From the NCBI GenBank assembly GCA_037974665.1, contig CM075771.1:43012425-43076424 (forward strand): a stretch of DNA of 64,000 nt. The letters run 5' to 3'. The notes under the pieces are model-generated. The model was not told the origin of the DNA, did no database searches, and was given only the letters and a program-made list of their open reading frames with translations. Below, in pieces: positions 1-12,589 of the stretch. How positions within the stretch are numbered: position 1 is the stretch's first letter; every line of letters begins with the position of its first letter. A program made the position numbers and the translations under genes. Source of the stretch: Ehretia macrophylla. Its lineage: Eukaryota; Streptophyta; Magnoliopsida; Boraginales; Ehretiaceae.

Positions 1-3000
1 CTATGCGATGGGGGCAGCAATCCTTCTCGGCTGTACCTATTTTTGGAGCCCAAAATCGAATGTTTTCATCAGTTTTGGGACACTTTTCTTTTTTTTTTGT
101 GCTGTTTTTCCATCCCGGATCAAACGTCGTGAGCCGCGAAAAGGACGACATCCTAATCCATCACATTTTTATTACTGAATTCCACGGCACATTGGGCAAG
201 ACAATTTCACTTCACGTAGAGGATTGGCCCGCAAACAGAGGGCGTGGGGCTTGTGACCAGGTATCCGTCGCTCTGGTGCCCATAACTTTTGATCCGTAAG
301 GAGTTACACGGCGCACAGCATACTGTTCGAAAGCTCTCTGAGAGCTCTATGATGGAGGCACCTAGCCTGCTCGGCTGCGCCTGTTTTCAGAGCCCATAAT
401 CGAACATTTTCATAAGTTTTTGGACACTTTTCTTCGTTTACGCTATTTTTTCATCCCGGATCGTACGTCGTGAGCCGCGAAAATGGTGACAACCTAATCC
501 ATCACATTTTTATTACCGAATCACGAGGTACCTTGGGCAAGACAACTTCACTTCACGTAGAGGCTGGGCCCGCAAACTGTAGGCGTGGGGCTCGTGACCA
601 AGTATCCTTCGCTCTGGTGCCCATAACTTTTGATCCGTAAGAAGTTGCGTGGCAAACAGCATAGCGTTGGAAAGCTCTCCGAGAGCTCTACGACGAGGCC
701 ACCAAACATGCTTGGCTGCATCTATTTTCAGAGCCCAAAATCGAACATTTTCATCAGTTTCGGGACACTTTTCTACTTTCGCATTGTTTTTCTATCCCGG
801 ATCGTACATCGTGAGTCGCGAAAAGGACGAAAACCTAATCCATGACATATCTATTACCGAATCACACCGCACCTTGGGCAAGACAACTTCACTTCACATA
901 GAGGCTGGGCCCACAAACAGAGGGCATGGCGCTTTTGACCAGGTATCCATTGTTCCGGTGCCCATAACTTTTGATCCGTAAGGCGTTACGCAGTGCACAG
1001 CATACCGTTGGAAGCTCTCTAGGAGCTCTACGATGGGGGCACCTAGGCTGCTCGACTGCGACTATTTTTGGAGCCCAAATTTGAACATTTTCATAAGTTT
1101 TGGGACACTTTTCTTCTTTTACGCTGTTTTTTCGTCCCGGATCGTACGTCATGAGTCGCGAAAAGGATGACAACCTAATCCATCACATTTCTATTACCGA
1201 ATCACACGGCACCTTGGGCAAGACAACTTCACTTCAAGTAGAGGATGGGCCCGCAAACCATGGGCGTGGGGCTTGTGACCAGGTATCCGTCGCTCCGGTG
1301 CCTATAACTTTTGATTTGTAAGGAGTTACGCCGCGCACAGCATACCGTTGGTAAGCTCTCCGAGAGCTCTACGATGGGGACGCCATGCTTGCTCGGCTGT
1401 GCCTACTTTCAGTGCCCAAAATTGAATGTTTTCATCAGTTTTGGGACACTTTTCTTCTTTTACGCTGTTTTTCCTTACTAGATCGTACGTCGTGAGCCTC
1501 GAAAAGGACGACAACCTAATCCATCACATTTCTATTACTGAATTCCACGACACCTTGGGCAAGATGACTTCACTACACGTAGAGGCTTGGCCCGCAAATA
1601 GAGGGCGTGGGGCTTGTGACCAGGTATCCGTCGCTCCGGTGCCCATGACTTTTGATCCGGAAGGAGTTATGCGGTGCACAGCATACCGTTGGAAAGCTCT
1701 CCGAGAGCTCTACGACGGGGGTAGCAAGGTTGCTTGACTGCGCCTATTTTTAGGGCCCAAAATCGAACGTTTTCATAAGTTTCGGGACACTATTCTTTTT
1801 TTGCACTGTTTTTCCATCTCGGATCGTGTGTCGTGAGCCGCGAAAAGGACTACAACCAATCTATCACATTTCTACTATCAATTCCCATGACACCTTGGGA
1901 AACACAACTTCACTTCACGTAGAGGCTGGGCCCGCAAACCGCGGGCGTGGGGGCTTGTGACCAAGTATCCGTCGCTCTGGTGCCTATAACTTTTGATCTG
2001 TAAGGAGTTACGTGGCGCACAACATACCTTTAGAAAGCTCTCCAAGAGCTCTACGATGGGGGCACCAATCCTGCCCGGCGGTGCCTATTTTCGGAGCCCA
2101 AAATTTAATGATTTCATCAGTTTTGGGACACTTTTCTTCTTTTGTGCTATTTTTCCGTCCTGGATCGTACGTCATAAGCCGCGAAAAGGACGACAACCTA
2201 ATCCATAACATTTCTATTACCGAATCACACGGTACCTTGGGCAAGACAACTTCACTTCACGTAGAGGCTGGGCCCGCAAACATAGGGGGTGGGGTTTGTA
2301 ACCAGGTATCCGTCGCTCCGGTGCCCATAACTTTTGATCCGTAGGGAGTTACGCGGCGAACAGCATACCGTTGGAAAGCTCTCTGAGAGCTCTACGACGG
2401 GGGCACCAAGCTTGCGCGTCTGCACCTATTTTTGGAGCCCAAAATCGAACATTTTCATCAGTTTTGGGACACTTTTATTCTTTTGCGTTATTTTTCCTTC
2501 TAAGATCGTACGTCGTCAACCATGAAAAGGACGACAACCTAATCAATCACATTTCTATTACCGAATCCCATGGCACCTTGGGCAAGACAACATCACTTCA
2601 CATAGAGGCTAGGCCCGCAAACAGAGGGCGTGGGGTTTTTGACCAGGTATCCGTCGCTCCGGTGCCCAAAACTTTTGATCCGTAAGGAGTTACGCAGCAC
2701 ACAGCATACTGTTGGAAAGCTCTCTGAGAGCTCTACGAGGTGGCAGCAAGCTAGCTTTATTGTGCCTATTTTCGGAGCCCAAAATCGAACATTTTCATCA
2801 GTTTTGGGACACTTTTCTTCTTTTGCGCTGTTTTTTCGTCCCGGATTGTACGTCGTGAGCCTCGAAAAGGAAGACAACCTAATCCATCACATTTTTATTA
2901 CCGAATCCCATGGCACCTTGGGCAAGACAACTTCACTTCATGTAGAGGCTGGGCCCTCAAACCGAGGGCGTAAGGCTTGTGACCGGGTATCCGTCGCTTC

Positions 3001-4033
3001 GATACCCATAACTTTTGATCCGTATGGAGTTACGTGGTGCACAGCATACCGTTGGAAAGCTCTCTGAGAGGTCTACGATGGGGGCACCAAGCTTACATGG
3101 TTGCACCTATTTTTAGACCCCAAAATCAAATATTTTCATCAGTTTTGGGACACTTTCCTTCTTTTGCAATGTTTTACGGTCCCGGATCATACGTCATGAG
3201 CCATGAAAAGGACGACAACCTAATCTATCAAATTTCTATTACCGAATCCCATGTCACCTTGGGCAAAATAACTTCACTTCACATATAGGCTGGGCCTGCA
3301 AATTGAAGGCGTGGGCTTTTGACCTGGTATCTGTCGCCCCGGTGCCCATAACTTTTGATCCGTAAGGAGTTATGAGGCGCACAGCATACGGTTGGAAAGC
3401 TCTAAGAGAGCTCTACGACGATGGCAGTAAGCCTGCTTGGCTGCGCCTATTTTTGAAGCCCAAAATCGAATATCTTCATCAGTTTCAGGACACTTTTCTT
3501 CTTTTGCGCTGTTTTTTTGTCTTGGATCGTACGTCGTGAGCCGCGAAATGGACGACAACCTAATCCATCACATTCCTATTACCAAATCCCACGGCACCTT
3601 GGGCAAGACAACTTCACTTCACATAGAGGCTAGGCCCGCAAATAGAAGACGAGGGGCTTGTGATGATATTCGTCGCTCCGGTGCTCATAACTTTTGATCC
3701 GTAAGGAGTTACACGACGCACAACATACCGTTGGAAAGCTCTATGAGAGCTCTACGTTGGGGGCACCTAGCCTGCTGGGCTGCGCCTATTTTGGAGCCCA
3801 AAATTGAACATTTTCATAAGTTTTGGGACACTTTTCTTCTTTTACGTTGTTTTTCTGTCCCGAATTGTATGTCATGAGCCGAGAAAAGGACGACAACCTA
3901 ATCCATCACATTTCTATTATAGAATCACACGGCACCTTGGGCAAGACAACTTCACTTCACTTAGAGGATGGGCCCGCAAACCGTGGGCGTAGGGCTTGTG
4001 ACCAGGTATCCGTCGCTCTGGTGCCTATAACTT

Positions 4034-6751
4034 TTGATCCGTAAGGAGTTACGCGGCATACAACATACCGTTGGAAAGCTCTATGAGAGCCCTACGATGG
4101 GGGCACCAAGCCTGCTCAACTGTGCCTGTTTTCGGAGCCCAAAATTGAACGTTTTCATAAGTTTTGGGACACATTTCTTCTTTTGCGCTGTTTTTTCATC
4201 CCGTATCTTACGTTATGAGCCTCGAAAAGGACAACAACCTAATCCATCACATTTCTATTTCTGAATTCCACGGCACTTTCGGCAAGACAACATCACTTCA
4301 CGTAGAGGCTTGGCCCGCAATCAGAGGGCGTGGGGCTTGTGACTAGGTATCCGTCGATCCGGTGCCCATAACTTTTGATCCGTAAGGAATTACGCACGCA
4401 CAGTATACAGTTGGAAAGCTCTCCGAGAGCTCTAAGACGAGGGAAGCAAGCCTGCTCGACTGCGCCTATTTTCGAGGCCCAAAATTGAACGTTTTCATAA
4501 GTTTTAGGACACTTTTCTACTTTTGCTCTTTTTTTCCATCTCGGATCGTACGTCGTGAGCCACGAAAAGGACGACAACCTAATCTATCACATTTTTACTA
4601 TCGAATCCCACGGCAACTTAGGCATGACAACTTTACTTCACGTATAGGTTGGGCTCGCAAACCGAGGGCGTGGGGACTTGTGACCAAGTATCCGTCGTTC
4701 CGGTTTTGATCCGTAAGGAGTTACGTGGCACACAGCATACCGTTAGAAAGCTCTCCGAGAGATCTACGATGAGGGCACCAAGCCTGCCCGGCAGCGCCTG
4801 TTTTTGGAGCCCAAAATTGAATGTTTTCAACAATTTTGGCACACTTTTCATCTTTTACGCTGATTTTCAGTCCCGGATCGTACGTCATGAGCCACGAAAA
4901 GGACGACAACCTAATCCATCACATTTTTATTACCGAATCCCATGGCACCTTAGGCATGACAACTTCACTTCACATAGCGGTTGGGCCCTAAAACTGAGGG
5001 CGTGGGGCTTGTGACCAAGTATCCGTCGCTCCGGTGCCTATAACTTTTGATCCGTAAGGAGTTACGCGGCGTAACTCATACCGTTGGAAAGCTCTGCGAG
5101 AGCTCTATAACAGGGGCACCAAGCTTGCGTGGCTGCACCTATTTTCGGAGGGCAAAATTGAACATTTTCATCAGTTTCGTGACACTTTTCTTCTTTCGTA
5201 CTATTTTTTCGTCTCGTATCGTACGACGTGAGCCGTGAAAAGGACGACAACCTAATCTATCACATTTTTATTACCGAGCACTGCGGCATCTTGGGCAAGA
5301 CAACTTCACTTCACGTTGAGGTTGGGCCCTCAAACCGAGGGCGTGGGGCTTGTGACCAGGTATCCGTCGCTTCGGTGCCTATAACTTTTGATCCATAAGG
5401 AGTTATGCGGTACACAGCATACCCTTGGAAAGCTCTCTAAGAGGTCTACGACGGGGGCACCAAGCTTGCATGGTTGCACCTATTTTTGGAACCCAAAATT
5501 GAACATTTTCATCAGTTTCGAGATACTTTCCTTTTTATGCGCTGTTTTTCCGTCCCAGATTGTACGTCGTGAGCCGTGAAATGGGCGACAACCTAATCTA
5601 TCACATTTCTATTACCGAATCGCATGGCACCTTGGCCAAGACAACTTCACTTCACATAGAGGCTGGGCCCGCAAACTGAGGGCATGGGGCTTTTGACCAG
5701 GTATCCGTCGCCCTGGTGCCAATAACTTTTGATCCGTAAGGAGTTACACGGCGCACATCATACCGTTGGAAAGCTTTCCGAGAGCTCTACTACGGGGTCA
5801 GCAAGCCTATTCGGCTACGTCCATTTTCGTAGCCCAAAATCGAACATCTTCATCAGTTTCGAGACACTTTTCTTCTTTTGCGCTGTTTTTCCGTCTTGGA
5901 TCGTACGTCGTGAGCCGCGAAAAGGACGACAACCTAATCCATCACATTCCTATTACCGAATCCCACGACACTTTGGGCAAGACAACTTCACTTCACGTAG
6001 AGGCTGGGCCCGCAAATAGAGGGCGAGGGGCTTGTGACCAGATATTCGTCGCTCCGGTGCCCATAACTTTTGATCCGTAAGGAGTTACGCGGTGCACGGT
6101 ATACCATTGGAAAGCTCTCTAAGAGCTCTACTTTAGGGGCACCTAGCCTGCTTGGCTGCGCTGGTTTTCGGAGCCCAAAATTGAACATTTTCAAAAGTTT
6201 TAGGACACTTTTCTTCTTTTACGCTATTTTTCCGTCCCGGATCGTACGTCATGAGCCTCGAAAAGGACAATAACCTAATCCATCACATTTCTATTACCGA
6301 ATCACACGGCACCTTGGGCAAGACAACTTCACTTCACATAGAGGATGGGCCCGCAAATCGTGGGCGTGGGGCTTGTGACCAGGTATCCGACGCTCTGGTG
6401 CCTATAACTTTTGATCCGTAAGGCGTTACGCGACATACAGCATACCGTTGGAAAGCTCTCTGAGAGCTCTACGATGGGGGCACCAAGCTTGCTTGACTGC
6501 GCCTATTTTCTGAACCAAAAATTGAACATTTTCATAAGTTTTGCGACACTTTTCTTCTTTTACGTTGTTTTTCCGTCCCGGATCGTACGTTATGAGCCGC
6601 GAAAAGGACGACAACCTAATCCACTACATTTCTATTATAGAATCACACGGCACCTTGGGCAAGACAACTTTACTTCACGTAGAGGATGGGCCCACAAACC
6701 GTGGGCTTGGGGCTTGTGACCAGGTATCCGTCGCTCCGGTACCTATAACTT
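4034..6751 (+). repeat. Higher-order repeat copy A (8 monomers)
   Basis: Eight monomers starting near 4034, 4373, 4708, 5047, 5388, 5729, 6070 and 6411 match, monomer for monomer, those that follow in 6752-9777. Diagnostic variants include CTATTTCTGAATTCC (4255), a GCGTGGCTGCACC type (5047 monomer), a GCATGGTTGCACC type (5388 monomer), a CATCTTCATCAG type (5729 monomer) and CTATTATAGAATCAC (6632). The same variant order returns 2,718 bp later, which shows duplication of multi-monomer blocks rather than of single monomers. Confidence 0.82.
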
Positions 6752-9700
6752 TTGATCCGTAAGGAGTTACGCAGCGCACAGCATACCGTTGGAAAGCTCT
6801 ATGAGAGCCCTACGATGGGGGTAGCAAGCCTGCTCGACTGCGCCTATTTTCGGAGCATAAAATTGAACGTTTTCATAAGTTTTGGGACATTTTTCTTTTT
6901 TTGCGCTGTTTTTTCATCCCGGATCTTACATCGTGAGTCACGAAAAGGACGACAACCTAATCCATCACATTTCTATTTCTGAATTCCACAGCACCTTAGG
7001 CAAGACAACTTCACTTCTCGTAGAGGCTTGGCCCGCAAACAGAGGCCGTGGGACTTGTGACCAGGTATCCGTCGCTCCGGTGCCCATAACTTTTGATCCG
7101 TAAGGAGTTACGCAGCGCACAATATACCGTTGGAAAGCTTTCCGAGAGCTCTAAGACGGGGGAAGCAAGCCTGCTCGACTGCGCCTATTTTCGGGGCCCA
7201 AAATCTAACGTTTTCATAAGTTTCAGAACATTTTTCTTCTTTTGCGCTATTTTTCCATCTCGGATCGTACGTCGTGAGCCCCGAAAAAGGCAACGACCTA
7301 ATCTATCACATTTTTACTATCGAATTCCATGGCACCTTGGGCAAGACAACTTCACTTCACGTAGAGACAACTTCATTTTTACTATCGAATTCCATAACTT
7401 TTGATCCGTAAGGAGTTACGTGGCGCACAACATACCGTTAGAAAGCTCTCCGAGAGCTCTACCATGGGGGCACCAAGCCTGCCCTGCAACGCCTATTTTT
7501 GGAGCCCAAAATTGAATGTTTTTATCAATTTTGGCATATTTTTCTTCTTTTGCGCTGTTTTTACGTCCCGAATCGTACGTCATGAACCACGAAAATGACG
7601 ACAACCTAATTTTATTACCGAATCCCATGGCACCTTAGGCATGACAACTTCACTTCACGTAGAGGTTGGGCCCTCAAACTGAGAGCGTGGGGCTTGTGAC
7701 CAGGTGTTCGTCGCTCCGGTGCCCATAACTTTTGATCAGTAAGGAGTTAGGCGGTGCAACTCAAGCCGTTAGAAAGCTCTGCGAGAGCTCTACAACGGGG
7801 GCACCAAGCTTGCGTGGCTGCACCTATTTTCGGAGCCCAAAATTTATCATTTTCATCAGTTTTGTGACACTTTTCTTCTTTCGCGCTATTTTTCCGTCTC
7901 GTGTCGTACGTCGTGAGCCGTGAAAAGGACGACAACCTAATCTATCACATTTTTATTACCGAATCTTACAGCACCTTGGGCAAGACAACTTCACTTCACA
8001 AAGAGGCTGGGCCCTCAAACCGAGGACATAGGGCTTGTGACCAGGTATCTGTCGCTTCGGTGCCCATAACTTTTGATCCGTAAGGAGTTACGTGGCGCAC
8101 AACATACCCTTGGAAAGCTCTCTGAGAGGTCTACGACAGGCGCACCAAGCTTGCATGGTTGCACAATTTTTGGAGACCAAAATCAAACATTTTCATCAGT
8201 TTCGGGACACTTTCCTTTTTCTGTGCTGTTTTACCGTCCCGGATCGTATGTCGTGAGCCGTGAAAAGGACGACAACCTAATCTATCACATTTCTATTACC
8301 GAATCTCATGGCACCTTGGGCAAGACAACTTCACTTCACATAGAGGCTGGGCCCTCAAACTGAGGGCGTGGGGCTTTTGACCAGGTATCCGTCGCCCCCG
8401 TGCCAATAACTTTTGATCCGTAAGGAGTTACGCGGCGCACAGCATACCGTTGAAAAGCTCTCCGAGAGCTCTACGATAGGGTCAGCAAGCCTGCTCGGCT
8501 ACACCCATTTTCAATGCCCAAAATTGAACATCTTTATCAATTTCGGGAAACTTTTCTTCTTTTGCGCTATTTTTTCATCTCGGATCGTACGTCGTGAGCC
8601 GCGAAAAGGATGACAACCTAATCCATCACATTCTATTACCGAACCCCACGGCACTTTGGGCAAGACAACTTCACTTCACGTTGAGGCTGGGCCCGTAAAT
8701 AGAGGGCGAGGGGCTTGTGACTAGATATTCGTCGGTCCGGTGCCCATAACTTTTGATCTGTAAGGAGTTATGTGGCGCACAACATATCGTTGGAAAGCTC
8801 TCTGAGAGCTCTACTTTGGGGGCACCAAGCCTACTCGGCTGCGCTGGTTTTCGGAGCCCAAAATTGAACATTTTCATAAGTTTTGGAACACTTTTCTTCT
8901 TTTACGCTATTTTTTTTTATCCCGGATCGTACGTCATGAGCCGCGAAAAGGACAACAACCTAATCTATCACATTTTTATTACCGAATCACACGGCACCTT
9001 GGGCAAGACAACTTCACTTCACGTAGAGGATGGGCCCGCAAACCGTGGGCGTGGGGCTTATGACCAGTTATCCGTCGCTCTAGTGCCTATAACTTTTGAT
9101 CCGTAAGGAGTTACGCGGCGTACAACATACCGTTGGAAAGCTCTCTGAGAGCTCTACGATGGGGGTGCCAAGCTTGCTCGACTGCGCCTATTTTTTGAGC
9201 CCAAAATTGAACGTTTTCATAAGTTTTGGGACCCTTTTCTTCTTTGACGCTATTTTTTTGTCCCGGATCGTACGTCATGAGCCGCGAAAAGGACAACAAC
9301 CTAATCCATCACATTTCTATTACCGAATCACATGGCACCTTGGACAAGACAACTTCACTTCACGTAGAGGATGGGCCCGCAAACCTTGGGTGTGAGGCTT
9401 GTGACCAGGTATCCGTCGCTCTAGTGCCTATAACTTTTGATCCGAAAGGAGTTTCGTAAGGTACAACATACCGTTGGAAAGCTCTCTGAGAGCTCTACGA
9501 TGGGGGCACCAAGCTTGCTCGACTGCACTTGTTTTCTAAACCCAAAATTGAACATTTTCATAAGTTTTGGGACACTTTTCGTCTTTTACTATGTTTTTTC
9601 AACCCGGATCGTACGTCATGAGTCGTGAAAAGAACAACAACCTAATCCACCACATTTCTATTATAGAATCACATGGCACCTTGGGCAAGACAACTTCACT

Positions 9701-9777
9701 TCACGTAGAGGATCGGCCCGTAAACCGTGGGCGTAGGGCTTGTAACCAGGTATCCGTTGCTTCGGTGCCTATAACTT
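6752..9777 (+). repeat. Higher-order repeat copy B (9 monomers)
   Basis: This block repeats the variant order of 4034-6751 but has one extra monomer of the 6411 type (starts near 9096 and 9437). Its diagnostic sites lie at 6973 (CTATTTCTG) and 9658 (CTATTATAG). Those sites are 3,026 bp from their next and previous counterparts instead of 2,718 bp. The second monomer (7093-7400) is rearranged and only 308 bp long. Confidence 0.8.
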
Positions 9778-11823
9778 TTGATCCGTAAGGAGTTATGCGG
9801 CGCACAGCATACCGTTGGAAAGCTCTATGAGAGCCCTACGATTGGGGCACTAAGCCTGCTCGACTGCGCCTGTTTTCGGAACCAAAAATTGAACATTTTC
9901 ATAAGTTTTGGGACACTTTTCTTCTTTTGCACTATTTTTTTATCCCGGATCTTACGTCGTGAGCCGCGAAAAGGACGGCAACCTAATCCATCAAATTTCT
10001 ATTTCTGAATTCCACGACACTTTGGGCAAGACAACTTCACTTCACGTAGAGGCTTGGCCCGCAAAAAGTAGGCGTGGGGCTTGTGACTAGGTATCCGTCG
10101 GTCCAGTGCCCATAACTTTTGATCCGTAAGGAGTTACGCAGCACACAATATACAGTAGGAAAGCTCTCCGAGAGCTCTAAGACGGGGGCAGCAAGCCTGC
10201 TCGACTGTGCCTATTTTCGGGGCTCAAAATCGAACATTTTCATAAGTTTCAGGACACTTTTCTTTTTTTGCGCTGTTTTTTCATCTCGGATCGTACGTCG
10301 TGAGCCGCGAAAAGGACGACAACCTAATCCATCACATTTTTATTACCGAATCCTACGCACCTTGGGCAAGACAACTTTACTTCATGTAGAGGCTGGGCCA
10401 GCAAACCAAGGGCGTGGTGCTTGTAACTAAGTATCCGTCGCTCCGGTGCCTATAACTTTTGATCCGTAAGGAGTTACGTGGCGCACAACATATAGTTGGA
10501 AAGCTCTCCGAGAGCTCTACAATGTGGGCACCAAGCCTGCCCAGCGGCGCCTGTTTTTGGAGCCCAAAATTGAATGTTTTCATCTGTTTTGGTACACTTT
10601 TCTTCTTTTGCGCTATTTTTTTGTCCCGGATCGTACGTCATGAGCCACGAAAAGTGACGGCAACCTAATCCATCACATTTTTATTACCAAATCCCATGGC
10701 ACCTTGGGCATGACAACTTCACTTCACGTAGAGGCTGGGCCCTCAAACTGAGGGCGTGGGGCTTGTGACCAGGTATCCGTCGCTCCGGTGCCCATAACTT
10801 TTGATCCGTAAGAAGTTACACGGTACAACTTATACCGTTGGAAAGCTCTGTGAGAGCTCTACGACGGGGGCACCAAGCTTGCGTGGCTGCACCTAATTTC
10901 GGAGCCCAAAATTGAACATTTTCATCAGTTTCGTGACACTTTTCTTCTTTCGCGCTATTTTTCCGTCTAGGATCGTACGTCGTGAGTTGTGAAAAGGACG
11001 ACAACCTAATATATCACATTTTTATTACCGAATCCTGCGGTACATTGGGCAAGACAACTTCACTTCCCGTAGAGGCTGGGCCCTCAAACCGAGGGCGTGG
11101 GGCTTGTGACCAGGTATCCGTCACTTCGGTGCCCAAAACTTTTGATCCGTAAGGCGTTACGCGGCGTACAGCATACCGTTGTAAAGCTATCTAAGAGGTC
11201 TAAGATGGGGGCACCAAGCTTGCATGGTTGCACCTATTTTTGGAGCCCAAAATCTAACATTTTCATTAGTTTCGGGACACTTTCCATTTTTTGCGCTATT
11301 TTTCCGTCTCGGATCGTACGTCGTGAGCCGTGAAGAGGACGACAACCTAATATATCACATTTCTATTACTGAATCTCATGGCACCTTGGGCAAGACAACT
11401 TCAATTCACATAGAAGCTGGGCCCGTAAACTGAGGGCGTGGGGCTTTTGACCAGGTATCCATCGCCCCGATGCCAATAACTTTTGATCCGTAAAGAGTTA
11501 CGCGGCGCACAGTATACCGTTGGAACGCTCTCCGAGAGCTCTACGACGGGGGCAGCAAGCTTGCTCGCCTACCCCCATTTTCGTAGCCCAAAATTGAACA
11601 TCTTCATTAGTTTCGGGACACTTTTCTTCTTTTGTGCTATTTTTCCGTCTCGGATCATACGTCGTGAGCCGCGAAAAGGACGACAACCTAATCCATCACA
11701 TTTCTATTACCGAATCCCATGGCACTTTGGGCAAGAGAACTTCACTTCACGTATAGGCTGGGCCCGCAAACCGAGGGCAACGGGCTTGTGACCAGGTATC
11801 CGTCGCTCCGGTGCCTATAACTT
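9778..11823 (+). repeat. Higher-order repeat copy C, first six monomers
   Basis: Monomers starting near 9778, 10119, 10459, 10800, 11141 and 11483 match the first six of the preceding block in order. The CTATTTCTG variant is at 9999. The two monomers that follow (11824 and 12165) do not match the expected seventh and eighth types, so the block is either truncated or joined to another repeat type. Confidence 0.72.
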
Positions 11824-12584
11824 TTGATCATTAAAGAGTTACGCGGCGCAAAGCATACCGTTGGAAAGCTCTAAGAGAGCTCTACGATGGGAGCACCAAG
11901 CCTGCCCGATTGCGCCTATATTCGGATCCCAAAATTGAATGTTTTCATCAGTTTTGGGACACTTTTCTTCATTTGGGCTGTTTTTTCATCCCGGATCATA
12001 CGTCGTGAGCTGCGAAAAGGATGACAACCTAATCCATCATATTTCTATTACCGAATCCCATGGCACCATGTACAAGAAAAATTCACTTAGCGTAGAAGCT
12101 GCGCCCGCAAATACGGGGCGTGGGGCTTGTGACCAGGTATCCGTCGCTCTGGTGCCCATAACTTTTGATCCGTAAGGAGTTACGCTGCACACAACATACT
12201 GTTGGAAATCTTTCCGAGAGCTCTACGAAGGTGGCAGCAAGCCTGCTCGGCTACGCCTTTTTTTAGAGCCCAAAATCAAACTTTTTCATCAGTTTTGGGA
12301 CACTTTTTTTCTTTTGCGCTGTTTTTCCGTCCCGGATCGTACGTCGTGAGCCGCAAAAAAGACGACAACCTAATCCATCACATTTTTATTACCGAATCCC
12401 ATGACACCTTGGGCAAGACAACTTCACTTCACGTAGAGGCTGGGCCGTCAAACCGAGGGCGTGGGGCTTGTGACAAGGAATCCGTCGCTCTGGTGCCCAT
12501 AACTTTTGATTCGTAAGGAGCTCGCACAACATACCGTTGGAAAGCTCTCCGATAGCTCTACGACGGGGCCACCAAGTTTGCTTG

Positions 12585-12589
12585 GCTGC
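12585..12589. repeat. Target site duplication of element 1, left (GCTGC)
   Basis: GCTGC directly precedes the TGTGATACCC LTR start and is repeated at 40974-40978 directly after the LTR end GGTGTGACA. Five-base duplications are typical of Ty3/gypsy integrases. Joining the two flanks restores a continuous satellite monomer, which confirms both borders. Confidence 0.95.

Larger units (their letters stand above)
1..12589 (+). repeat. Satellite array, segment 1 (~340 bp monomer)
   Basis: About 37 head-to-tail monomers of 340-341 bp fill this stretch. Landmarks recur in fixed order in every copy: GATCCGTAAGGAGTTACGC, CCGTTGGAAAGCTC, a GAGCCCAAAATCGAAC block, a pyrimidine-rich tract, CCCGGATCGTACGTCGTGAG, GACAACTTCACTTCACGTAG, GGGCCCGCAAAC and CCCATAACTTTTGATCCG. 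Successive GATCCGTAAG landmarks lie at 291, 632, 973 and so on. Monomers differ from each other by many scattered substitutions. Open frames of 60-120 codons occur in all monomers, but 340 and 341 are not multiples of three and the frames do not continue from copy to copy, so I do not read them as genes. I do not recognise the satellite family. The array is cut at 12589 by a retrotransposon and resumes at 40974. Confidence 0.97.

Noticed and set aside
1..12589. Many 60-145 codon open frames on both strands in the satellite monomers, often with similar translations
   Set aside because: They arise because the same monomer is repeated. Monomer length is not a multiple of three, frames break at each copy, and substitutions show no sign of protein constraint.
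1..12589. CRISPR-like array because of regular repeats
   Set aside because: The repeats are contiguous with no unique spacers of constant size, the unit is about 340 bp, and the setting is a plant genome.
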